Source: Cellulophaga lytica DSM 7489 (GTDB lineage: Bacteria; Bacteroidota; Bacteroidia; Flavobacteriales; Flavobacteriaceae). Taken from it: a DNA stretch of 64,000 nt. The translations under genes and the position numbers were made by a program. The stretch is taken from contig NC_015167.1 of the NCBI RefSeq assembly GCF_000190595.1, positions 508,501-572,500 of the forward strand. The letters run 5' to 3'. How positions within the stretch are numbered: the first letter of the stretch is position 1; each line of letters starts with the position of its first letter. Below, piece after piece: positions 28,458 through 36,098 of this stretch. The notes beneath the pieces are model-generated. The model saw nothing but the letters and a program-made list of their open reading frames with translations. It was not told where the DNA came from and ran no database searches.

Positions 28458-29501
28458 TTAATTATGGTAATAAATTAAACCATTAGCTACTTTTAAATTT
28501 ATATTCGGGTCCTCTAACGTAAAGTTTGCTGCAGGATTTGAATCGTCCTTAACCTTAGATTTAAAAGCATTTATAAGATTATTATTCTCATTTTTACCGT
28601 ATATGTTTAATTTGGAGTAATCTGAATCTAAATTAAAGCTCGCATTATTATTTAAATTGTAAAACCAAAAGACACCATTATAATCATTAATTTTTACATT
28701 CTCTTTTAGTTCTGCAATTTCCACTTTTGAAAAGTCATTTTCTATAGTTGCGTTTTTAATGCTCCCAATTAAAGCTTTATAAACATCATTAAAATAAAAT
28801 TGAGCTCCTTCAATTTCTTCTGCATAAAAATAACCATCCTTTATATGAAATCTACTTTTGCTATTTGTTATTCTATCTAAAATTACACCGCCTCTTTTTA
28901 TTTTTAGTTCAGTCTGGTTTTCTATTTTAGAAAAATTAATTTGACTACCAGAACCATTTACTTTTAAAATAACACCCTCAGGAACTTTAATTAGAAACTT
29001 AGGCTTTGCCCCCTTAGATTTTTCATATTTATACTTAGCTTTATTAGGCTTAGTTTTAATAGACCTTAAATATGGCTTATAACAAGCATGTATTTCATTA
29101 ACAATAGAATCTTTTGTTTTTCTTATATTAATAGTATCCTTACTTCTTAAATTCAAGGCTCTATTAGTCATTGTTACAAATTCAAAAAAACGATATTTTA
29201 AATTTTTCCCTCTACTTGTTATTATCAGGTTACCACCTTCCTTCTCTGTTGTTACTTTAATAGTTTCTACATAATTTTGTATTTGCCTTTTTGAGTATTT
29301 AGTAAAAGAAACTGAGTAAATTACGTGTACTTTATCATCAATAGAGTTCTCTATTAAAACATCATCAGTAAACAAATTAACAGTTACATTACCCTCTTTA
29401 TTTACTTCAAAATCCTTTTTATACACAACTACCTCTTGCGCACTAACTACTCCTGTTGTAATTAAAATTAATAATAGTAAAATTTTATATGGTTGTTTCA
29501 T
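28458..29501 (-). CDS. secreted beta-rich protein, DUF4097-like, in sigma-factor operon
   Basis: The 347-residue protein has a signal peptide ending near VVSAQ. The body is a series of short strands with repeated turns (GNVTVNLFTDDVLIENS, SKVEIAELKENVKIN), the look of the DUF4097/putative-adhesin beta-helix. It follows an ECF sigma gene and its membrane partner, overlapping the partner by 17 bases. Such proteins are often encoded in sigma/anti-sigma operons of Bacteroidota; its function is unknown. Confidence 0.72.
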   Translation of the reverse strand: MKQPYKILLLLILITTGVVSAQEVVVYKKDFEVNKEGNVTVNLFTDDVLIENSIDDKVHVIYSVSFTKYSKRQIQNYVETIKVTTEKEGGNLIITSRGKNLKYRFFEFVTMTNRALNLRSKDTINIRKTKDSIVNEIHACYKPYLRSIKTKPNKAKYKYEKSKGAKPKFLIKVPEGVILKVNGSGSQINFSKIENQTELKIKRGGVILDRITNSKSRFHIKDGYFYAEEIEGAQFYFNDVYKALIGSIKNATIENDFSKVEIAELKENVKINDYNGVFWFYNLNNNASFNLDSDYSKLNIYGKNENNNLINAFKSKVKDDSNPAANFTLEDPNINLKVANGLIYYHN

Positions 29502-30012
29502 TTTGATCTTTTTTTGCGTTTAATATTTTTATATGTTCTTGTATATCTTTAAGCAAACTTAGACGCGTTTGCAGATTTCTAATTAAATCTTCTACCACAA
29601 AAAGATTGTTTTTATCGGCTTTAAATTCTTTAGAAATTTGCTTGTAATCCGCATCTAACTGTGTTAGCTTTTGTTTATACCTGCGTATTAGTTTTTCATC
29701 TGTGGCCACAGCTAAAAAATTCTTCCATTCTGTATCTATATTAGCTAAATACTCTGTTTCTACTTTTTTAAGTTCTTTTGTAATTTGTACTGCATTTACT
29801 TCTTCTTCATCATCTGTAGCATTTTGCTGCACAAACACAAATGCCAATCCTACAAGTAAAACAAATACTGCCGCAATCTTCATAAACCTATAATTATACT
29901 TTTTTGCAGATGGCATATTACCTAACTTCTCTAAAAACTCGTCTTTATGTGTTACTGGTAATTCTTTTTTAGGAAAATCATCTTCAGTAAAACTGTTTCT
30001 TAAATTTTTCAT
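29485..30012 (-). CDS. membrane protein, probable anti-sigma factor
   Basis: The 175-residue protein has a short acidic N-terminal cytoplasmic part (residues 1-43), one transmembrane helix (IAAVFVLLVGLAFVFVQQ, about 47-64) and a coiled-coil-rich periplasmic C-terminus. It starts 5 bases after the stop of an ECF sigma gene. Position and topology fit a single-pass regulator of that sigma factor, but I see no clear ZAS zinc motif, so the anti-sigma role is inferred from context. Confidence 0.65.
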   Translation of the reverse strand: MKNLRNSFTEDDFPKKELPVTHKDEFLEKLGNMPSAKKYNYRFMKIAAVFVLLVGLAFVFVQQNATDDEEEVNAVQITKELKKVETEYLANIDTEWKNFLAVATDEKLIRRYKQKLTQLDADYKQISKEFKADKNNLFVVEDLIRNLQTRLSLLKDIQEHIKILNAKKDQNETTI

Positions 30013-30017
30013 CTCCT

Positions 30018-30584
30018 TTATTTTTGTTGAATAATTTCTTTATTCGTTTTTACTTTGGTCTCATTTAACAATTCTTGCAACTGCAATCTTCCTCTACGCA
30101 AATGTGTTCTAGATGTTTTTATTGGCAACTGTAAAATTTGTGATATTTCTTCGTGATCATAACCCTCTATTAGGTACAATTGCACCACTAACTTGTATTT
30201 AACTGTTAATGACTCTATTGCTTTAAGCACGTCTTTTTTTGTTATTGCATCATTAAAATACCAATCAGATTCTTCTTCAAACTCATATTCAACATCATCT
30301 AAATCCTCAAAAATTAACTTTTGTTTTTTTAACACATCTAAGCATTGGTTAATTACAATTCGTTTTAACCAAACTCCTATTGTGTATGTTGACTCGTAAT
30401 TATTAATTTTACCAAAAGCTTTTATAAAGCTCTCCTGCATTGCATCTTTTGCATCTTCTTTGTTTCTTAAATACCTACAAGCAATGGTAAACATTGCGTC
30501 ACAATAATTTGTATACAACTGTAGCTGAGATTTTTTATCTCCTTTTTTACAGCCAGCAATTAATTGGTTTGTGGTTTGTTGCAT
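30018..30584 (-). CDS. ECF RNA polymerase sigma factor
   Basis: About 188 residues. Region 2 shows ACRYLRNKEDAKDAMQESFIKAF (quoted in part) and region 4 shows GYDHEEISQILQLPIKTSRTHLRRGRLQL (quoted in part). I chose ATG 30582-30584 (MQQTTNQLI); ATG 30636-30638 is also possible, but the longest frame at 30659 begins inside a terminator. It probably drives its own operon with the two following genes. The target stress is unknown. Confidence 0.9.
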   Translation of the reverse strand: MQQTTNQLIAGCKKGDKKSQLQLYTNYCDAMFTIACRYLRNKEDAKDAMQESFIKAFGKINNYESTYTIGVWLKRIVINQCLDVLKKQKLIFEDLDDVEYEFEEESDWYFNDAITKKDVLKAIESLTVKYKLVVQLYLIEGYDHEEISQILQLPIKTSRTHLRRGRLQLQELLNETKVKTNKEIIQQK

Positions 30585-30649
30585 AAATCTTTGTAAGTAT
30601 TCTATCTTAAAAACGATTGCTTTTTTAAAGGGTTTCATTTTTAACAAAA

Positions 30650-30678
30650 AAACCATCACTAAATTTTAGTGATGGTTT
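30650..30678 (-). terminator. terminator between the two sigma modules
   Basis: A 14-base stem (AAACCATCACTAAA arm) is followed on the minus strand by TTTTTTTGTT. It ends the upstream sigma module and rules out starts of the next sigma gene above about 30640. Confidence 0.88.
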
Positions 30679-30702
30679 AAAAATAAGTAAGTTTTAAGGT
30701 AT

Positions 30703-31098
30703 TTATACCTGAAATTTATTTTTGTAATAATTTTTATAAATAGGCACCTGTATTAATGTCATTAACGCCAGAGCCACTATACCATATATTAAACTATTAT
30801 TTAAATGTATATTTTTAAATAGTGATGTTAGAAAATTATAATTTTTATTTGGCAACCAACTTACGCTTTCCTCCGTTCCAAAAAATGATAAATACACGCA
30901 TAAACCACCTACTATTACAAAAATAAGTGCCCAAACTGGTTTAGATATTAAAGTTTTATAAGTAGTGGCTGTAGACGTTTTTTCTACTACTACTTTAGCC
31001 ATTACTAGTGATGTAAAATCTACAGATGGTTTTTCTTTTTCTAAAGACTGTATTGTTTTATCAATAAAATCATCTATATGTTTCTGCTCCTTATTCAT
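30703..31098 (-). CDS. two-helix membrane protein, probable anti-sigma partner
   Basis: The 131-residue protein has an N-terminal cytoplasmic segment with IDDFIDKTIQSLEKEKP, then two hydrophobic helices (about 53-70 and 102-119). Its ATG overlaps the stop of the upstream ECF sigma gene by 4 bases (31095-31098), so the two are translationally coupled. The role as a membrane regulator of that sigma factor is inferred from this coupling. No enzymatic motif is seen. Confidence 0.68.
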   Translation of the reverse strand: MNKEQKHIDDFIDKTIQSLEKEKPSVDFTSLVMAKVVVEKTSTATTYKTLISKPVWALIFVIVGGLCVYLSFFGTEESVSWLPNKNYNFLTSLFKNIHLNNSLIYGIVALALMTLIQVPIYKNYYKNKFQV

Positions 31099-31667
31099 AT
31101 ATTTATTATTTCTGGTGCAACCTTAGCTTCTATTATTGCTGCTAATTTTTTTCTACTTCTAAACAGTTTAACCTTTAAGTTATTTACAGATGTTGCAGTT
31201 ATTTTTGCTATTTCTTTTAATGACATTTCATCAAAATAAAACAAGGTTAGTAAAGCTCTTTCATCTGCAGATAGTAATGCTATGCATTGCTGTATTGCAA
31301 CTGTACGCTCTTTATTTTGCATTTGCTCTAAAGCATTGTCTATTGTATGTAAACTTCTTTCGGTTACATTTTCTATAGGCACAACCAAAGCATCTTTTTT
31401 TAATTTTTTAAGTTTATCTAAACTTGTATTGTAAACCACTTTATATAGCCAAGTAGAAAATTTAGAGTCGCCCTTAAACTTATTTAATTTTGCATATGCT
31501 TTTACAAATGCATCCTGTGCTACCTCCTCTGCCTCTTCATTATTACGCAACATTCTTACAGCCAAAGTAAAAACCATATCCTTGTACTTATTTACAAGAA
31601 ATGTGTAAGCTTGCGGATCACCGTTTAGCACTTTAGCTATGTAATATTGGTCGTTTGCATTAGTCAT
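31095..31667 (-). CDS. ECF RNA polymerase sigma factor
   Basis: About 190 residues beginning MTNANDQYYIAKVLNGD at ATG 31665-31667; the frame is open to 31745 but the added residues lie over a promoter-like region. Region 2 contains AVRMLRNNEEAEEVAQDAFVK and region 4 contains EMSLKEIAKITATSVNNLKVKLFRSRKKL (both quoted in part). It is coupled to a two-helix membrane partner. This is the first of two sigma modules lying head to tail. Confidence 0.92.
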   Translation of the reverse strand: MTNANDQYYIAKVLNGDPQAYTFLVNKYKDMVFTLAVRMLRNNEEAEEVAQDAFVKAYAKLNKFKGDSKFSTWLYKVVYNTSLDKLKKLKKDALVVPIENVTERSLHTIDNALEQMQNKERTVAIQQCIALLSADERALLTLFYFDEMSLKEIAKITATSVNNLKVKLFRSRKKLAAIIEAKVAPEIINI

Positions 31668-31750
31668 TTGTAGGTTAGACGACCTGTTAATTGGTTTGGT
31701 TACCAAAGTAGCTAAAAAATATTTTTTTGATAAACTTGTAACCATATTTT

Positions 31751-31779
31751 AAAAACTATCGTCTTACCATAAGAACAAA
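31751..31779 (-). promoter_or_regulatory. candidate promoter of the first sigma module
   Basis: On the minus strand a TTTG (-33) and TAGTTTTT (-7, one mismatch to TAnnTTTG) are 17 bases apart. The expected start near 31745 would leave a leader of about 78 bases before the sigma ATG. Confidence 0.4.
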
Positions 31780-31809
31780 ATAAAATTAATCAATTTAAAT
31801 TACATAATT

Positions 31810-32154
31810 ATGGGACCAGAAGTACTAATTGTAGCATTAATATTTGCATCTATATTTGGCGTATTTTACTTATTTTTTTCTACACGTAACAAAGAGCGCT
31901 TGGCTTTAATAGAAAAAGGTTTAGATGCAGGCATATTTGTGAAGGGAAAACAAGACAAAGCAGCACCTATTTGGAAAATACTTACGTTAAATTTTTCTTT
32001 GCTAATAATAGGTATTGGCTTAGGAATTTTACTTGGTAATATTTTTATTAATATGGGCTTAGATGAAGCTGTTGCTGTTGGTACAACTTTTATTACTGCA
32101 GGTACGGCTTTATTAATTGGCTTTTTTATGGTAAAAAAAATGGATAAGGAATAG
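31810..32154 (+). CDS. DUF6249-type small membrane protein
   Basis: The 114-residue protein has an N-terminal helix (VLIVALIFASIFGVFYLFF), a conserved cytoplasmic motif RNKERLALIEKGLDAGIF, and two more helices. This layout matches the DUF6249 family, which in Bacteroidota is often encoded beside an ECF sigma factor. Here it is divergent from the sigma module, sharing a short intergenic promoter region. The biochemical function is unknown. A good stem-loop follows. Confidence 0.8.
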   Translation: MGPEVLIVALIFASIFGVFYLFFSTRNKERLALIEKGLDAGIFVKGKQDKAAPIWKILTLNFSLLIIGIGLGILLGNIFINMGLDEAVAVGTTFITAGTALLIGFFMVKKMDKE

Positions 32155-32186
32155 ACTTTATTATACACCAATTATTACTGCCAAAT

Positions 32187-32216
32187 AAAACCATTGTATT
32201 TATATGCAATGGTTTT
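32187..32216 (+). terminator. terminator after the DUF6249 gene
   Basis: A 13-pair stem (AAAACCATTG arm, one G-T pair) has a TTAT loop and is followed by TTTTTTAT. It overlaps the long-frame start of the MOSC gene (32194), supporting the ATG at 32230. Confidence 0.85.
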
Positions 32217-32229
32217 TTATCTTTATAGG

Positions 32230-32862
32230 ATGAAAGTAATAGCAACCAACCTTGGAAAACCAACCAAAATACAGTGGAATGGCAAGGAAGAAGTAACCGG
32301 AATTTACAAATACCCAACTACTGCACCTTTACTATTAACGAGTACAGATGTTGTTAACGACACTGTTATAGATCGTAAACACCACGGAGGTACAAACAAG
32401 GCTTGTTACCTATTTTCTGCAGATGTGTATGCATATTGGAAAAACCTTTACCCTACTTTGGAGTGGAACTGGGGAATGTTTGGAGAAAACCTTACTGTAG
32501 AAGGGTTAAATGAAGCTACAATTAGAATTGGTGATATTTACAAAATAGGAACCGCTATTGTGCAAGTATCACAACCAAGAGAACCTTGTTATAAGCTAGG
32601 TATACGTTTTGGAAACCAACAAATACTAAAACAATTTATAGACCATAACCGTCCTGGCACTTATGTTCGTATTTTACAAGAAGGAACAGTTAAAACAGGA
32701 GATATTTTTACATTGGTAGAACAGTCTAAAAATGAAATTACTGTACAAGATTTTTACAAGTTACTTTTTGCTAAAGAAAAAGATACCTACCTAGTAAAAC
32801 TAGCAGTTAATAATACTGCATTACCAGAAAAAAAGAGAACACGCTTAGCTAAATACCTTTAA
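32230..32862 (+). CDS. MOSC-domain protein
   Basis: About 210 residues from ATG 32230 (MKVIATNLGKPTKIQWNG); an earlier frame from 32194 lies inside a terminator. The MOSC features are DRKHHGGTNKACYLFS, the conserved Cys in QPREPCYKLGIRFG and WNWGMFGENLTVEG. MOSC domains bind the molybdenum cofactor via the Cys and form sulfur-transfer or reductase systems (YiiM-like). A short 4-base gap precedes a membrane protein gene. Confidence 0.88.
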   Translation: MKVIATNLGKPTKIQWNGKEEVTGIYKYPTTAPLLLTSTDVVNDTVIDRKHHGGTNKACYLFSADVYAYWKNLYPTLEWNWGMFGENLTVEGLNEATIRIGDIYKIGTAIVQVSQPREPCYKLGIRFGNQQILKQFIDHNRPGTYVRILQEGTVKTGDIFTLVEQSKNEITVQDFYKLLFAKEKDTYLVKLAVNNTALPEKKRTRLAKYL

Positions 32863-32866
32863 AATT

Positions 32867-33226
32867 ATGATATATCCTTGGCACCTATACCTTATGGCTC
32901 TGCTGTATGTAATTGCAGGTATTATGCATTTTATAAAACCAAAAATATACACACGTATTATGCCCAGGTATTTACCTAAACATTTATTATTGGTACATAT
33001 TAGTGGTATAGTAGAGGTTGTTGTTGGTGTAGGCTTACTTTACACACCTACTAAAAACTTAGCTATTTATACATTAATAGCAATGCTTATAGTTTTTTTA
33101 CTGGTACATTTTTATATGCTTTCTAGTAAAAAAGCAGCCGCAGGTATACCACGGTATATTTTATTACTGCGTATACCTTTACAGTTTGCTTTAATGTATT
33201 GGGCCTATTATTACTTACAATTTTAA
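32867..33226 (+). CDS. DoxX-like four-helix membrane protein
   Basis: The 119-residue protein has four hydrophobic helices and the family-like motifs YVIAGIMHFIKPKIYTRIMP (quoted in part) and GIVEVVVGVGLL. This resembles DoxX-related proteins, whose roles range from quinone-linked oxidation to unknown. It is encoded 4 bases after the MOSC gene stop and is probably co-transcribed with it. Confidence 0.78.
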   Translation: MIYPWHLYLMALLYVIAGIMHFIKPKIYTRIMPRYLPKHLLLVHISGIVEVVVGVGLLYTPTKNLAIYTLIAMLIVFLLVHFYMLSSKKAAAGIPRYILLLRIPLQFALMYWAYYYLQF

Positions 33227-33236
33227 GCATAAAAAA

Positions 33237-33256
33237 AGGAGGCTAAATAGCCTCCT
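33237..33256 (-). terminator. terminator shared by the DoxX-like gene and the secreted protein gene
   Basis: An 8-base stem (AGGAGGCT and complement) has an AAAT loop. The A run at 33231-33236 gives a T run on the minus strand, so it best serves the minus-strand gene ending at 33285. Confidence 0.8.
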
Positions 33257-33284
33257 AAAACTCTCACAACAATACTTAATATAA

Positions 33285-33875
33285 TTAGTTTAAGCTAACT
33301 AATTTGCTGTATCTATCTTTGTTTACTTCTACTACAAATCTAAATTCTTCTTCAGCAAAATTAGTAAATCTAAAAGCTTTTTCAACTCTTAATTTATTAT
33401 CAAAATTCTCTGTGTAAACTTCGTTTCCTTCTAAATCATATACAGAAACTACAACTTTACCTTTCTTTTTATTTAAAAAGCTCATTACTACTAAATCACC
33501 TCTTTTCTGAAAAATTGGCTTAGTAACTTCTTTTTTCTCATCAACTATAACTTCTCCATTGTTAATGTGTATAGCGTAAGAAACTTTTTTTAACATATTT
33601 TCTACGTTTAAGTAGTAGTTTCCGTCTTCTAAACTCTCTACATTAAACTTTTTAGTGTAAACCGATCTATTTTGAATTTCTTCAGAATAAAATACTGAAG
33701 AATTCTGATCTACAAATTTTACAACTGTTTGTAGATTTCTAGCTTCAAACTTGAAGATTAAATCTTTTGAATTCTTTTTTGTCACCAATTCTAATGATGA
33801 TTCTTCCATTGCAAAACCAGCAGTTGATACAAATAGAAACAGAACTAACGCGGAAATTTTAAAAATTGTTTTCAT
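33285..33875 (-). CDS. secreted beta-rich protein of unknown function
   Basis: The 196-residue protein has a signal peptide ending near AGFAME. The mature part is Lys/Glu/Val-rich with strand-turn pattern and a GKVVVSVYDLEGNEVYTENF segment like the fold of Por-type C-terminal or DUF3244 domains. It lacks the full T9SS type-A motif, so surface sorting is uncertain. It is a monocistronic unit with a terminator 28 bases after the stop. Confidence 0.65.
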   Translation of the reverse strand: MKTIFKISALVLFLFVSTAGFAMEESSLELVTKKNSKDLIFKFEARNLQTVVKFVDQNSSVFYSEEIQNRSVYTKKFNVESLEDGNYYLNVENMLKKVSYAIHINNGEVIVDEKKEVTKPIFQKRGDLVVMSFLNKKKGKVVVSVYDLEGNEVYTENFDNKLRVEKAFRFTNFAEEEFRFVVEVNKDRYSKLVSLN

Positions 33876-34089
33876 AGGTTTACTTTTTTAGGGTTATTCT
33901 TTTTGTTATGAATTGGTAATTAATTACACTGCAAATATATGTGGCATATTCTGTTTATTTTACCTCTATTTTTTCCAATATCTATGCTATATTAACCATA
34001 ATAGTAAACAAACACTCTATTGACGTTAATTTAACATACAAAAAGGCCTAAATATTTAAAAAAAGGTGTTTTATAATGTATAGATATTA

Positions 34090-34097
34090 TATTTTTG
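34090..34097 (+). promoter_or_regulatory. candidate -7 promoter box of the AraC-type regulator gene
   Basis: TATTTTTG matches TAnnTTTG exactly and lies 18 bases before ATG 34116. The alternative TTG start at 34095 is inside this box, which argues for the ATG. Confidence 0.5.
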
Positions 34098-34115
34098 TAT
34101 TCTAACTATTTAAAG

Positions 34116-34988
34116 ATGACAAATCAAAAACCTATTTTTGAATCTATAGCTCCAGATTTTGGACATTCATTTACCTACCAAAAGTTTGATGAAGCCACTA
34201 ATAATAAAAACAATACTTGGCATTATCATCCTGAAATAGAATTGGTTTATGTAAATGGTGGTTCTGGCAAAAGACAAATTGGAAGTCACATATCTTATTA
34301 CACAGATGGAGATTTAATTTTAATTGATGGTAATTTACCACATTGTGGACTTACAGATGTGCTCACAAAAAACAAAAGTGAAACCGTAGTACAAATGTTA
34401 CCCAACTTTTTAGGCGATAACTTTTTTAACTTACCCGAGCTTAGAAACATTAAATCTTTATTAGATACTTGTAAAGGTGGTATTGCTTTTCATGGCAATA
34501 CTAAACTTAAAATTGGAGATAAAATTGAAGTATTAGAATACCAAACAGATTTTCAAAGATTAATATCTATACTAAACATATTAAATGAGTTGGGTAAATC
34601 TAAAGAGTATACTTTATTAAACGCAGAAGGTTTTGCTATGAAAACAGAAGTTAAAGATAACGACCGTATTAATGTTATTTTTAATTACGTTAAAGCAAAC
34701 TTTAGAGAAGAAATTACATTAGACAGTATAGCGTCTTTGGTTAATATGACGGTACCATCATTTTGTAGGTATTTTAAGAAAATTACCAATAAAACATTTA
34801 TACAGTTTACCAATGAGTATAGATTAGTACACGCTTCTAAATTACTAGCAGAACAAAAAATGAGTATTACAGAGGTTTGTTTTGAATGTGGTTTTAATAA
34901 TTTTTCTCACTTTAATAAATCGTTTAAAAAATTTACCGGACAAAACCCATCAGAATACAGAAACGAACTAAAAACTATTGTTGCTTAA
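34116..34988 (+). CDS. AraC-family transcriptional regulator with cupin-like N-terminus
   Basis: About 290 residues. The N-terminal sensing domain has a cupin look (WHYHPEIELVYVNGGSGKR, DLILIDGNLPHCG). The C-terminal AraC domain contains two helix-turn-helices: TLDSIASLVNMTVPSFCRYFKKIT and ITEVCFECGFNNFSHFNKSFKKFTGQNPSEYR, both quoted in part. The ligand and targets are unknown. It has its own promoter-like box and a strong terminator. The longer frame from 34095 would start at a TTG in that box. Confidence 0.92.
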   Translation: MTNQKPIFESIAPDFGHSFTYQKFDEATNNKNNTWHYHPEIELVYVNGGSGKRQIGSHISYYTDGDLILIDGNLPHCGLTDVLTKNKSETVVQMLPNFLGDNFFNLPELRNIKSLLDTCKGGIAFHGNTKLKIGDKIEVLEYQTDFQRLISILNILNELGKSKEYTLLNAEGFAMKTEVKDNDRINVIFNYVKANFREEITLDSIASLVNMTVPSFCRYFKKITNKTFIQFTNEYRLVHASKLLAEQKMSITEVCFECGFNNFSHFNKSFKKFTGQNPSEYRNELKTIVA

Positions 34989-35024
34989 ATTAGTTAGTTG
35001 TTTGTACCTTATTATATAGGGCAC

Positions 35025-35066
35025 AAAAAAAATCGGTTTTAAATATATTTAAAACCGATTTTTTTT
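35025..35066. terminator. long bidirectional terminator
   Basis: A 20-base stem, AT-rich with a CGG core (arm AAAAAAAATCGGTTTTAAAT), lies between the AraC-type gene and the convergent nuclease gene. A run precedes and T run follows, so it works on both strands. Confidence 0.88.
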
Positions 35067-35219
35067 ATTTGTTATCCTTATTAATGCAAGTTACATACTG
35101 TCTTTACTAAGTTTGGATGGCCTTACTAATGTCCTCATACACAACTACATTATACAAAATGCAACAGTTATGCCAAAATTTAAAAAAACACAGTTGTATT
35201 TACTAAATAATCGTTAAAA

Positions 35220-35993
35220 CTATTTATAAATTTGGTTTAACACCTTAGCTAAGCGTAAACCTCCTTTTAATAATTGCTTGCGTAATGTACCCATATGTAG
35301 GTAACTGTATCTGTAACCTAGTTTTTCTCCTATTTCTGCAGACTTATACACTTCTTCTGCTAAATCTTGAGATTCCTCTATCCAATCATAAATAGTACCT
35401 TCTTTTATTTTAGCTTTTTCTTTTTTGTCTAATTTAGGTAAAGCGTTGGCTAGTTCTGTATAACTCATCCCGTAAGACTCTATCATGTCAGAATCCCAAA
35501 CACGGTGTAAGTTAGACCCTCCATTAAACCAGCGTACTTGTATATCATTACCTCCTTTGTCTTCTGCGTGTCCTGCGTGTAAAGGTTGGTGCATATCTCC
35601 TACTAAATGTACTAACATTTTTAAATGAAAGGATTTATCTTTTTTAGAGCTTTTTTCATCTTTTAATACAGATACACATTTTTCTATACCTATCATTAAA
35701 TCTCCTTCTTTTGGAGGCGTAATTTCTGTGTACTTTTTATCAGCAGGAAAATTTACATAATGCCAAGGAAAATAAGCTCTAAAATCACGATCAGATTTTA
35801 TTTCATCTGCATAATTAGATACAAATGCTAAATCTTGCCCTTCTAATATTTTCTTTATTGCCTTTTTTGCTTTTCTACTAAGTTCTTTCTGTGCTACCTC
35901 ACCAACAGTTCTGTGCCCTGTTTTACCCCAAAAAATGTTGTTAGCAAAGGAAACTTGTACTGCTAAAAAAAGTAAAATACTTATCTTTTTCAT
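35220..35993 (-). CDS. S1/P1-type nuclease, secreted
   Basis: The 257-residue protein has a signal peptide (LLFLAVQVSFANNIFW). The mature region starts near WGKTGHRTVGEVA, whose Trp and His match the zinc-binding N-terminus of S1/P1 enzymes. HLVGDMHQPLHAGH and GGNDIQVRWF hold the remaining zinc ligands. The family cuts single-stranded nucleic acids and is often a nutritional enzyme in marine Flavobacteriaceae. The signal peptide predicts periplasmic or extracellular use. Confidence 0.92.
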   Translation of the reverse strand: MKKISILLFLAVQVSFANNIFWGKTGHRTVGEVAQKELSRKAKKAIKKILEGQDLAFVSNYADEIKSDRDFRAYFPWHYVNFPADKKYTEITPPKEGDLMIGIEKCVSVLKDEKSSKKDKSFHLKMLVHLVGDMHQPLHAGHAEDKGGNDIQVRWFNGGSNLHRVWDSDMIESYGMSYTELANALPKLDKKEKAKIKEGTIYDWIEESQDLAEEVYKSAEIGEKLGYRYSYLHMGTLRKQLLKGGLRLAKVLNQIYK

Positions 35994-36098
35994 TCTAATA
36001 ATATTTTTGGCTAAAATAGATAATGTAGCTTAAAGTAATGTTATTTTTTAGTTGGTTTTAATTTTTTAACTTATCCTTATACACAAAAACATTCTATT

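Noticed and set aside
31667-31745. Longer N-terminus for the first ECF sigma factor
   Set aside because: The added 26 residues are not sigma-like and end at the expected transcription start of the promoter at 31751-31779.
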